NCBI RefSeq assembly: GCF_011601275.1
Contig: NZ_JAAOLY010000003.1
Span: 1-64,000 of the forward strand
From: Janthinobacterium lividum
GTDB taxonomy: Bacteria; Pseudomonadota; Gammaproteobacteria; Burkholderiales; Burkholderiaceae_D
DNA length: 64,000 nt
Reading direction: 5' to 3'
The notes under the pieces are model-generated. The model searched no databases. It saw only the letters and a program-made list of their open reading frames with translations, and had not been told where the DNA came from. How positions within the stretch are numbered: position 1 is the stretch's first letter; every line of letters starts with the position of its first letter. The translations under genes and the position numbers were made by a program. Positions 10,369 to 17,860 of the stretch are shown here, piece after piece.

Positions 10369-12043
10369 CCCACACGGGCGCCGACCAGACGATATTGCCG
10401 TCGTCCTGCGTCAGCCGCGCGTAATAGAAATGGGGGCCGGGCGCGGGCGTGACGGTGAGCTCGGCCTGGTCCGAGATGGGAGTGACGGAACCGTTGCCGC
10501 CCGGCACGCCGTGGAAGATGGCGATGGCGGCCGCTTGCCTTCCGGCGCTGTTGCTGAAGCTGGTGGCCAGCTGCAAGGGGCCGCGGTTGTCGAAACGCTC
10601 GCCCATCAGCTTGCCGTTGGCCGTGAACAGCAGCTGCGCGTGCTTGTCCATGGTGGCAAACACGCGGCGCGCGCGCAGCGCGTCGAGGAAGCTGTCGCGT
10701 GACACGGCCATGCCGGCGGCCGGGCTGGCTACCAGCACGGCCGTACGGTTGCCATACGACGCGCCCCAGTTGGCGCAGTGGTTGTCCTGGTTGCTGCTGA
10801 AGGCCACGTGGTAGCCGGCCGCCAGGGCTCGGTTGCAGGCCGCCTCGTAATTGCTGCGCCGCGTTTCCGTTTCCTCGTCGTTCGTGGAAAACGCGGACGT
10901 ATTCATCACTTCGCACAGCACCATGGCCGCGTCGCCGTCCGGCGTGTAGCCCAGCGGCTGGCCGTTGACGAGAAACTGGCCCGTTTGGGCCGGGTGGTTG
11001 AACTGGCCGATCCAGCCCCTTTCGCGCATCAAGCTGTACAGGCCCGCGTAATCGCCCTTCGGCGTCTCGATATCGGCCAGCAGCTCGCCCTGGGCATTTT
11101 TTTCCCAACCCAGCAACTGCTCGCCGTTAAAAATGTTCAGGTGGCCGCCCTTGTTGATGACGCCCCATTCCATGCCGTACAGGGCCAGGAAGCCCGGGTG
11201 GGCGGCCGAATACGCGGCCGCTTCGGCCAGGCCCGTCTGGTACAGGGCTATCGCTTCGGCAGGGGTGGCAGCGGCGTTGGTGCCGTCCGAGCCGTCGTAC
11301 ATGTGATTGTGCTCGGACGTCAGCAGGGCGTCGAGCCCGTGGTCTTGCGCATACTTGTAGGCATCGATGGGGCCGTAGGGCGCCGTTTGCGGGTCTTGCG
11401 CGCCATGGCAGGCGTCGAGCGCCGCGCCGCCGTCGCTGTGGCGCGTCTGGCTGTGCATGTTGGCATAGACGATGCGGTAGCCGGGCTGGCCTTCCAGGCT
11501 GGGCAATTGTTGCAATCCGGCCTGGAAGGCGCTCACCCTGGGCGCCGTGCTTGCCCCGCGCTGCACCTGGATGTGCCATTGCTGTTCCACCTGCGCTTGC
11601 TGCGGCGTGCCCGCATCGGCCACGGCCAGCAGGCGCAGTTCGTACATGCCGTCCGGCGCCAGCGCGCGCCGTTCGCGCGCATCGGCGTCGGCGCGACCAT
11701 CCCAGGGCAAGTTCACGCTCTTGCCGCCGGCCCCCACCTGTTCCGTGCCTGACCAGCGCCGCAGCGCGGCGCCTTGCGGGCCGGGGCCGGACAAGGTCAA
11801 TGTCCAGCGCACGGCATGGGTGCGCCCCTCGTCGGGATAGGTGAGCCGTACGACAAATGTACGCGCCTGCGTGACCCGCTCGCCGCGTGCGGCGTGAAAG
11901 GGCGCGACGACGGTGGCATCGAGCTCGCTGTGTTCTTTCGGCTCTTGCGCGGCAGCAGTGTTGCTCCACGCAATGAGCAATAGCCCGGCGCACGCATATG
12001 CCAGCCATGGCGGCCGCAAGCGACGCCGCAGTGTCTTGACCAT
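10352..12043 (-). CDS. Exported PHP-domain metal-dependent hydrolase
   Basis: 563-residue protein with a signal peptide (residues 1-32, ending in AAA). An N-terminal beta-sandwich-like region precedes a PHP (polymerase and histidinol phosphatase) domain that shows the metal-binding set: MHSQTRHSDGG, LTSEHNHMYDG, GMEWG, QFNHPAQTG and SNQDNH. PHP proteins of the CehA/McbA type hydrolyse phosphoesters or esters with a di- or trinuclear metal centre. The export signal places this one outside the cytoplasm. Substrate unknown; no operon partner is adjacent, since both neighbours read away or into it. Confidence 0.75.
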   Translation of the reverse strand: MVKTLRRRLRPPWLAYACAGLLLIAWSNTAAAQEPKEHSELDATVVAPFHAARGERVTQARTFVVRLTYPDEGRTHAVRWTLTLSGPGPQGAALRRWSGTEQVGAGGKSVNLPWDGRADADARERRALAPDGMYELRLLAVADAGTPQQAQVEQQWHIQVQRGASTAPRVSAFQAGLQQLPSLEGQPGYRIVYANMHSQTRHSDGGAALDACHGAQDPQTAPYGPIDAYKYAQDHGLDALLTSEHNHMYDGSDGTNAAATPAEAIALYQTGLAEAAAYSAAHPGFLALYGMEWGVINKGGHLNIFNGEQLLGWEKNAQGELLADIETPKGDYAGLYSLMRERGWIGQFNHPAQTGQFLVNGQPLGYTPDGDAAMVLCEVMNTSAFSTNDEETETRRSNYEAACNRALAAGYHVAFSSNQDNHCANWGASYGNRTAVLVASPAAGMAVSRDSFLDALRARRVFATMDKHAQLLFTANGKLMGERFDNRGPLQLATSFSNSAGRQAAAIAIFHGVPGGNGSVTPISDQAELTVTPAPGPHFYYARLTQDDGNIVWSAPVWVNQLP

Positions 12044-12087
12044 CGTGGCCTCCCGCTACTGCTTCAGATGGCAGTTAGACAAGAGTT

Positions 12088-12123
12088 GCCACTTACTGGT
12101 TCCCGCATGCACCAGCAAGTGGC
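12088..12123. promoter_or_regulatory. 12-bp interrupted dyad upstream of the nitrate operon
   Basis: GCCACTT-a-CTGGT and ACCAG-c-AAGTGGC are inverted repeats separated by 10 bases. The dyad lies about 100 bp upstream of the sigma-54 promoter and its right arm covers the first TGCACC half-site, so it may be an activator site. Confidence 0.4.
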
Positions 12124-12134
12124 GTGCTTGCACC
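12108..12134 (+). promoter_or_regulatory. Two NtrC-like half-sites (TGCACC)
   Basis: TGCACC occurs at 12108-12113 and again at 12129-12134, exactly 21 bp (two helical turns) apart. They lie about 90-115 bp upstream of the predicted sigma-54 start, the usual distance for NtrC enhancer sites. Each lacks a clean opposite half, so the call is tentative. Confidence 0.4.
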
Positions 12135-12196
12135 GTGATTGGCCATGATCTGGCGCAAAGCAGTTGCGAATGCTGCCGTTTGCCCCTCAGACAAGC

Positions 12197-12212
12197 TGGC
12201 ACGGCGCTTGCT
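12197..12212 (+). promoter_or_regulatory. Sigma-54 promoter of the nitrate assimilation operon
   Basis: TGGCACGGCGCTTGCT matches the -24/-12 consensus TGGCACG-N4-TTGC(A/T) at every defined position. The predicted start, about 12 bases after the -12 GC, falls near 12223, just before the first leader hairpin. This implies RpoN-dependent activation, most likely by NtrC under nitrogen limitation. Confidence 0.85.
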
Positions 12213-12225
12213 AAACAGAAGGTAC

Positions 12226-12275
12226 GGATCAACGGCGATCCCCTGAATAAACGCACAACGGTCCAACGACGGACC
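12226..12275 (+). promoter_or_regulatory. ANTAR-type two-hairpin antitermination element
   Basis: Two small hairpins follow the predicted transcription start. P1 is GGATC-AACGGC-GATCC (12226-12241) and P2 is GGTCC-AACGAC-GGACC (12260-12275). Both have a perfect 5-bp stem and a six-base loop with A at position 1 and G at position 4, the defining features of RNA bound by ANTAR regulators such as NasR and NasT. P2 is followed after nine bases by an intrinsic terminator. ANTAR proteins binding P1-P2 would allow read-through into the nitrate operon when nitrate or nitrite is present. No ANTAR gene lies in this window. Confidence 0.85.
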
Positions 12276-12284
12276 ACATGGACA

Positions 12285-12340
12285 ACGGCGTCCGCCCAGG
12301 CTGATTTTTTATCGGCGGGGGCGGGCGCCGTTTTGTTTTA
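12285..12340 (+). terminator. Leader terminator of the nitrate operon
   Basis: ACGGCGTCCGCCC pairs with GGGCGGGCGCCGT along all 13 positions (one G-U) and is followed by TTTGTTTT. It lies 26 bases upstream of the transporter start codon, inside the transcript, so it must be bypassed for expression. Confidence 0.85.
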
Positions 12341-12365
12341 TCAACGGGATACCTCGGGAACCTAT

Positions 12366-13676
12366 ATGGCCAGCCAAAAAGCAACGCGCATCGCGCTCTT
12401 CTCCCTCGCCACGCCGCCCATGCGCGCATTCCACCTGACGTGGATGGCATTTTTCGTGTGTTTCTTTGCCTGGTTCGCCTGCGCTCCCCTGATGCCTGTC
12501 ATCAAGGGCGAGTTCGGCCTTTCCTTGGCGCAAGTGGCCAACATCAATATCGCGGCCGTCGCCATCACCATCCTCGTGCGCCTGATCGTGGGGCCGTTGT
12601 GCGACCGCTACGGCCCGCGCAAGACCTACACGGGCTTGCTGCTGCTGGGCGCCATCCCCGTGCTGGGCGTGGCCGCCTCGCAAAGCTATGAAAGCTTTCT
12701 GTTCTTCCGCCTGGGCATCGGCGCCGTCGGCGCCAGCTTTGTCATCACGCAATATCACACCTCGGTGATGTTCGCTCCCCGCGTCGTGGGGACGGCGAAT
12801 GCCGCCGCCGCCGGCTGGGGCAATGCGGGCGGCGGTGCGGCGCAGGCGCTGATGCCACTGCTGCTCGGTGCCGTAGTCATGCTGGGTGTGTCCGAATCGC
12901 TGGGCTGGCGCGTGGCCCTGCTGGTGCCGGGCGTGCTGATGCTGGTGATGGCCGTTCTCTACTGGCGCTATACGCAGGATTGCCCTGAAGGTAATTACTC
13001 GGACTTGCGTGCCGCCGGCGTCGCCATCGAAGGCGGGAAGGCCGGACATGCTCCGGCCGGCGGCTGGGATAGCTTCAAGGCGGCCAGCGCCAACTACCGC
13101 GTGTGGCTGCTGTTCGTCACCTACGGCGCCTGCTTCGGCATCGAGATTTTCATCCACAACATCGCCGCCGTGTACTACGTCGACCATTTTGGCCTGTCCC
13201 TGAAATCGGCCGGCCTGGCCGCCGGCAGCTTCGGCTTGCTGGCCCTGTTTGCCCGCGCTTTGGGTGGCTGGATGTCCGACAAACTGGCCTTGCGCGGCAA
13301 CCTGAACAGCCGCGTGACCCTGCTGTTCATGCTGATGATCGGCGAAGGCGTGGGCCTGCTGTGGTTTGCCAAGGTCGACAGCGTCACGTATGCCGTCATC
13401 GCCATGCTGGTCTTCGGCCTGTTCACCCACATGGCTTGCGGCGCCACCTACGCGCTGGTGCCTTTCATCGACAGCAAGGCGCTGGGCGGCGTGGCCGGCA
13501 TCATCGGCGCGGGCGGCAACGTGGGCGCCGTGGCGGCCGGTTTCCTGATGAAGGGCACGGGCGACATCCGCCAGACTTTGATCATCCTCAGCGCGCTGGT
13601 GGTGATCTCGGCCCTGTGCGCCATCGCCGTGCGTTTTACCCGAGAAGCGGCCGAACCGAACATGGCCGCGGCCTGA
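12366..13676 (+). CDS. narK: Nitrate/nitrite MFS transporter (NarK/NasA type)
   Basis: Inner-membrane transporter of the major facilitator superfamily that imports nitrate and/or nitrite for assimilation. About twelve hydrophobic segments are visible in 436 residues; the nitrate-porter signature GxxGNxGG-like stretch AAAGWGNAGGGAAQ appears after the fifth segment and GIIGAGGNVGAVAAG near the end, and the cytoplasmic loop DRYGPRKTYTGL follows the second. The ATG is the first in frame after the leader terminator and gives a normal N-terminus. It is the first gene of narK-nirB-nirD-oxidoreductase-nasA, with nirB ten bases downstream. Confidence 0.9.
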   Translation: MASQKATRIALFSLATPPMRAFHLTWMAFFVCFFAWFACAPLMPVIKGEFGLSLAQVANINIAAVAITILVRLIVGPLCDRYGPRKTYTGLLLLGAIPVLGVAASQSYESFLFFRLGIGAVGASFVITQYHTSVMFAPRVVGTANAAAAGWGNAGGGAAQALMPLLLGAVVMLGVSESLGWRVALLVPGVLMLVMAVLYWRYTQDCPEGNYSDLRAAGVAIEGGKAGHAPAGGWDSFKAASANYRVWLLFVTYGACFGIEIFIHNIAAVYYVDHFGLSLKSAGLAAGSFGLLALFARALGGWMSDKLALRGNLNSRVTLLFMLMIGEGVGLLWFAKVDSVTYAVIAMLVFGLFTHMACGATYALVPFIDSKALGGVAGIIGAGGNVGAVAAGFLMKGTGDIRQTLIILSALVVISALCAIAVRFTREAAEPNMAAA

Positions 13677-13686
13677 GGAGAGAGTA

Positions 13687-16239
13687 ATGAACCACCCCTT
13701 GAATATCGTCGTCCTTGGCCATGGCATGGTCGGGCATAAGTTCCTCGAACGGCTGGCGCTGGAAAACAATACGCGCCTGTCCGTGACGGTCTTGTGCGAA
13801 GAGCCGCGCCCCGCCTACGACAGGGTGCACCTGTCCGAATTTTTCAGCGGCAAATCGGCCGAGGACCTGTCGCTGGTGGCGCCCGGCTTTTTCGACAAGG
13901 GCAACGTCGTGTTGAAGCTCAATGCGCGGGCCGTGTCCATCGACCGCGCGGCGAAAACCGTCACGGCCAGCACCGGTGAAGTGCTGGCCTACGACAAGCT
14001 GGTGTTCGCCACCGGCTCGACGCCGTTCGTGCCGCCGCTGCCGGGCAAGGAGCGCGAGGGCTGCTTCGTCTACCGCACCATCGAAGACCTGGAAGCCATG
14101 CTGGCCTGGGGCGGAAAGTCAAAGACGGGCGTGGTGATCGGCGGCGGACTGTTGGGCCTCGAATGCGCGAAAGCCTTGCGCGATTTGAAGCTGGACACCC
14201 ACGTGGTGGAATTCGCGCCGCGCCTGATGGCCGTGCAGGTCGACGAGGGCGGCGCGCGCGTCCTGCGCCGCAAGATCGAAGAGCTGGGCGTGACCGTGCA
14301 CACGCAAAAGAACACCCTGGCCATCGTCGACGGCGAAGCGGCCACGCACCGCATGCAGTTCGCCGACGGCAGTCATCTGGAAGCGGACATGATCGTCTTC
14401 TCGGCCGGCATCCGTCCGCGCGACGAACTGGCGCGCGCCTGCGGCCTGGACGTGGGACCACGCGGCGGCATCGCCATCGACGACAGCTGCGTCACCTCCG
14501 ATCCGGATATTTACGCGATCGGCGAATGCGCGCTGTGGGGCGGCCTGGTGTTCGGCCTGGTGGCGCCCGGTTACGAAATGGCCCGCATCGCGGCGCGCCA
14601 CCTGCTGCAGGAAGAGGGCGAAGCGTCGTTCAAGGGCGCCGACATGAGCACCAAGCTCAAACTGATGGGCGTGGACGTGGCCAGCCTGGGCGACCCGCAC
14701 GGCAATGCGCCGGGCAGCCGCTCCTACCAGTTCATGGATGAACGCAAGCAGATCTACAAGAAGATCGTCGTCTCCGATTGCGGCAAATACCTGCTGGGCG
14801 GCGTGATGGTGGGCGACGCCAGCGAGTACGGCACCTTGCTGCAGATGATGCTCAACAAGATCGAGCTGCCGGCATCCCCCGAATTCCTGATCCTGCCGCA
14901 GGCCGATGGCCAGCAAAAGGTGGGCCTGGGCGTGGACGCCTTGCCCGAATCGGCGCAGATCTGCTCGTGCAACGACGTGTCGAAAGGCGCGCTGTGCGCG
15001 GCCGTCGCCGAGGGCGCCACCACCATAGCCGCCCTGAAAAGCTGCACCAAGGCGGGCACCGCATGCGGCGGCTGCGTGCCTTTGGTCACGCAGATCATGA
15101 AGGCGGAAATGCAGAAGCAGGGCCTGATGGTGAACAACCACGTGTGCGAGCACTTTGCGTACTCGCGCCAGGAATTGCACCACCTGGTCCGCGTCGGCAA
15201 AATCCGCAGCTTCGGCGCGCTGCTGTCTGCGCATGGCCAGGGTCTCGGTTGCGACGTGTGCAAGCCCGTGGCGGCGAATATCCTCGCCTCGTGCTGGAAC
15301 GATTTCGTGCTGTCTCCCGTGCACGCCAGCCTGCAGGACAGTAATGATTACTTCCTCGGCAATATCCAGAAAGATGGCACGTACTCGGTGGTGCCGCGCA
15401 TGCCGGGCGGCGAAGTGACGGCCGACGGCTTGATCGCCGTGGGCATGGTGGCGAAAAGATACGGCCTTTACACCAAGATCACGGGCGGCCAGCGGGTCGA
15501 CCTGTTCGGCGCAAGAGTCGACCAGTTGCCGGCCATCTGGGAAGAATTGATCGCGGCCGGTTTCGAGTCGGGGCACGCCTACGGCAAGTCGCTGCGCACG
15601 GTGAAATCGTGCGTCGGCTCCACGTGGTGCCGCTATGGCGTGGCCGACAGCGTGGGTTTTGCCATCCAGCTGGAAAACCGCTACAAGGGCTTGCGCACGC
15701 CGCACAAGATCAAGTTCGGCGTCTCCGGCTGCACGCGCGAATGCGCCGAGGCGCAGGGCAAGGACATCGGTCTGATCGCCACGGAAAAGGGCTGGAATCT
15801 GTACGTGTGCGGCAATGGCGGCATGAAGCCGCGCCATGCGGAACTGATCGCCTCCGATCTCGATGAAGCCACGCTGGTGCGCTATGTCGACCGCTTCCTG
15901 ATGTTTTACGTGCGTACGGCCGACCGCCTGCAGCGCACCAGCGTGTGGCGCGACAATCTGGAAGGGGGCCTCGATTACCTCAAGCGCGTCATCATCGACG
16001 ACAGCCTGGACATCGCCCACGAACTGGAAGCGGACATGCAGCACGTGGTCGACACCTATGCCTGCGAGTGGAAGGAAGCCGTTTCCAATCCCGCCGTGCG
16101 CCAGCGCTTCCGCCATTTCGTCAACAGCGAAAAGAGCGATGAAAACGTGGTGTTCGTCGAAGAGCGGGGCCAGATCCGGCCCGCCACCGAGATGGAACGC
16201 CGCAGCACCGTGATCCCCATCCTTGCCGTGGAGGCTTGA
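13687..16239 (+). CDS. nirB: Assimilatory nitrite reductase large subunit
   Basis: Cytoplasmic NAD(P)H-dependent nitrite reductase, reducing nitrite to ammonium with six electrons. Order of domains: FAD/NAD(P) oxidoreductase (residues 1-400), BFD-like [2Fe-2S] domain with Cys426/428 and Cys460/463, then ferredoxin-like and sirohaem/[4Fe-4S] domains with Cys642, Cys648, Cys682 and Cys686 in the C-x5-C and C-x3-C pattern. All cofactor ligands are present and the 850-residue length is normal. GAGGAGAGAG precedes the ATG. It needs NirD (next gene) for activity and sirohaem made elsewhere. Confidence 0.95.
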   Translation: MNHPLNIVVLGHGMVGHKFLERLALENNTRLSVTVLCEEPRPAYDRVHLSEFFSGKSAEDLSLVAPGFFDKGNVVLKLNARAVSIDRAAKTVTASTGEVLAYDKLVFATGSTPFVPPLPGKEREGCFVYRTIEDLEAMLAWGGKSKTGVVIGGGLLGLECAKALRDLKLDTHVVEFAPRLMAVQVDEGGARVLRRKIEELGVTVHTQKNTLAIVDGEAATHRMQFADGSHLEADMIVFSAGIRPRDELARACGLDVGPRGGIAIDDSCVTSDPDIYAIGECALWGGLVFGLVAPGYEMARIAARHLLQEEGEASFKGADMSTKLKLMGVDVASLGDPHGNAPGSRSYQFMDERKQIYKKIVVSDCGKYLLGGVMVGDASEYGTLLQMMLNKIELPASPEFLILPQADGQQKVGLGVDALPESAQICSCNDVSKGALCAAVAEGATTIAALKSCTKAGTACGGCVPLVTQIMKAEMQKQGLMVNNHVCEHFAYSRQELHHLVRVGKIRSFGALLSAHGQGLGCDVCKPVAANILASCWNDFVLSPVHASLQDSNDYFLGNIQKDGTYSVVPRMPGGEVTADGLIAVGMVAKRYGLYTKITGGQRVDLFGARVDQLPAIWEELIAAGFESGHAYGKSLRTVKSCVGSTWCRYGVADSVGFAIQLENRYKGLRTPHKIKFGVSGCTRECAEAQGKDIGLIATEKGWNLYVCGNGGMKPRHAELIASDLDEATLVRYVDRFLMFYVRTADRLQRTSVWRDNLEGGLDYLKRVIIDDSLDIAHELEADMQHVVDTYACEWKEAVSNPAVRQRFRHFVNSEKSDENVVFVEERGQIRPATEMERRSTVIPILAVEA

Positions 16240-16242
16240 GCG

Positions 16243-16605
16243 ATGAATGCGATGAATGAACTTTCCGGCGCCACCGCCGACAACTGGGTGGCCATCTGTC
16301 CCTTGACCGACATTGTGCCCGACACGGGCGTGTGCGCGTTGCTGGGTGGCCGCCACGTGGCCGTGTTCCGCGTCGGCGATACGTCGCCGCGCGTGTACGC
16401 CATCGACAATATCGACCCGAACGCGGGCGCTTCCGTGCTGTCGCGGGGGCTGGTCGGCAGCATCGGCGAGCGCGTCGTGGTAGCGTCGCCGATCTACAAG
16501 CAGCACTTCGACCTGGCCAGCGGCGAGTGCATCGAAGCGCCCGAACACTCCGTCGCCGCCTGGCCGGCGCGCGTGTTTGCCGACATGGTGTGGGTGGCCC
16601 TGTGA
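16243..16605 (+). CDS. nirD: Assimilatory nitrite reductase small subunit
   Basis: 120-residue Rieske-like subunit that partners NirB. The fold is recognisable (VCALLGGRHVAVFRV, then VVVASPIYKQHFDLASGEC), but the two Cys-His pairs of a true Rieske centre are absent, as is normal for NirD, so it should not carry an iron-sulfur cluster. It starts three bases after nirB with GGAGG overlapping the nirB end, and its stop overlaps the GTG of the next gene (GTGA), which points to translational coupling. Confidence 0.92.
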   Translation: MNAMNELSGATADNWVAICPLTDIVPDTGVCALLGGRHVAVFRVGDTSPRVYAIDNIDPNAGASVLSRGLVGSIGERVVVASPIYKQHFDLASGECIEAPEHSVAAWPARVFADMVWVAL

Positions 16606-17840
16606 ACCCGCCAGCCAAGGCCACTGCGCGTCCCTCGCTCGTCGTCGTCGGCAACGGCATGGCCGGCATGCGCACGGTCGAGGAACTCCTGAAACTGGCG
16701 CCGGACCTGTACGACATCACCGTGTTCGGCGCGGAGCCGTACGGCAATTACAACCGCATTTTGCTGTCGCCCGTGCTGGCTGGCGAAAAGTCGGTGGACG
16801 ACATCATGCTGCACACGCGCGACTGGTATGTGCAGCACGGCATCACCCTGCACGCGGGCGACCCCGTCGTGCGCATCGACCGCAAGGCGCGTACCGTGCA
16901 ATCGCTGTCGGGTATCACGGTGGCCTACGACCGCCTGCTGCTGGCCACCGGTTCCACGCCATTCATCGTGCCCGTGCCCGGGCATGATCTGCCCGGCGTG
17001 ATCGGTTTTCGCGATATCAGCGACGTCGACGCCATGCTGCAGGCGGCGCGCACGCACCGCCACGCGGTGGTCATCGGCGGCGGCTTGCTGGGACTGGAAG
17101 CGGCCAACGGCTTGCAGCGCCAGGGCATGGACGTCACCGTCGTGCACATGAGCGGCGCCCTGATGAACCAGCAGCTGGACGCACCCGCATCTATACTGCT
17201 GAAAACGGCGCTGGAAGCGCGCGGCCTGCGTTTCCTGATGCACGCGCAAACATCCGCCATCATCGGCAGCACCCGCGTGGAAGGCGTGCAGTTTGCGGAC
17301 GGCAGCAGCATCCCCGCCGACCTGGTGGTGATGACGGCCGGCGTGCGCCCGAATATCGCGCTGGCGCAAGCGGCCGGCCTGCATTGCGAACGGGCCATCG
17401 TCGTCGACGACTGCCTGCAAAGCTACGACCCGCGCGTGTACGCCGTGGGCGAATGCGTGCAGCACCGGCGCGCCACCTTCGGCCTGGTTGCGCCCATCTG
17501 GGAACAGGCCCGCGTGTGCGGCGCGCACCTGGCCGGCGCCGGGCATCGCCGCTACGTGCAGCAGGCCAGCGCCACCAAACTGAAAGTGACGGGCATCGAC
17601 CTGTATTCGGCCGGCGACATCATCGGCGGCGAGGGCAGCGAAGACCTGGTGCTGCGCGATCCGCGCCGCGGCGTCTACAAGCGCCTGGTGGTGCAGGGCA
17701 GCCGCCTGGCCGGCGCCGTGCTGTATGGCGACGTGCGGGACGGCCCCTGGTATTTCGACCTGATCCAGCAGCGCCGCGACATCAGCAAGCTGCGCGCCCA
17801 TTTATTGTTTGGCCAGGCGCTGTGCGCCCAGGCCGCCTGA
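16602..17840 (+). CDS. FAD/NAD(P)-dependent oxidoreductase of nitrate assimilation
   Basis: 412-residue flavoprotein closely related to the N-terminal reductase half of NirB. It has an FAD Rossmann motif at the start (VVVGNGMAGMRTVEEL), an NAD(P) motif in the middle (VVIGGGLLGLEAANGL) and the second FAD contact VYAVGECVQHR. It most likely passes electrons from NAD(P)H to the nitrate reductase encoded next. The GTG start is required because every later ATG would cut into the FAD motif; it overlaps the nirD stop codon. No BFD or Rieske domain is fused; NasA carries the [2Fe-2S] domain instead. Confidence 0.85.
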   Translation: MNPPAKATARPSLVVVGNGMAGMRTVEELLKLAPDLYDITVFGAEPYGNYNRILLSPVLAGEKSVDDIMLHTRDWYVQHGITLHAGDPVVRIDRKARTVQSLSGITVAYDRLLLATGSTPFIVPVPGHDLPGVIGFRDISDVDAMLQAARTHRHAVVIGGGLLGLEAANGLQRQGMDVTVVHMSGALMNQQLDAPASILLKTALEARGLRFLMHAQTSAIIGSTRVEGVQFADGSSIPADLVVMTAGVRPNIALAQAAGLHCERAIVVDDCLQSYDPRVYAVGECVQHRRATFGLVAPIWEQARVCGAHLAGAGHRRYVQQASATKLKVTGIDLYSAGDIIGGEGSEDLVLRDPRRGVYKRLVVQGSRLAGAVLYGDVRDGPWYFDLIQQRRDISKLRAHLLFGQALCAQAA

Positions 17841-17860
17841 CAGCGACCAACAGGACCCTC

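Noticed and set aside
14119-16548. 809-codon minus-strand frame opposite nirB
   Set aside because: Shadow of nirB; no motif, and the sense protein has all catalytic residues.
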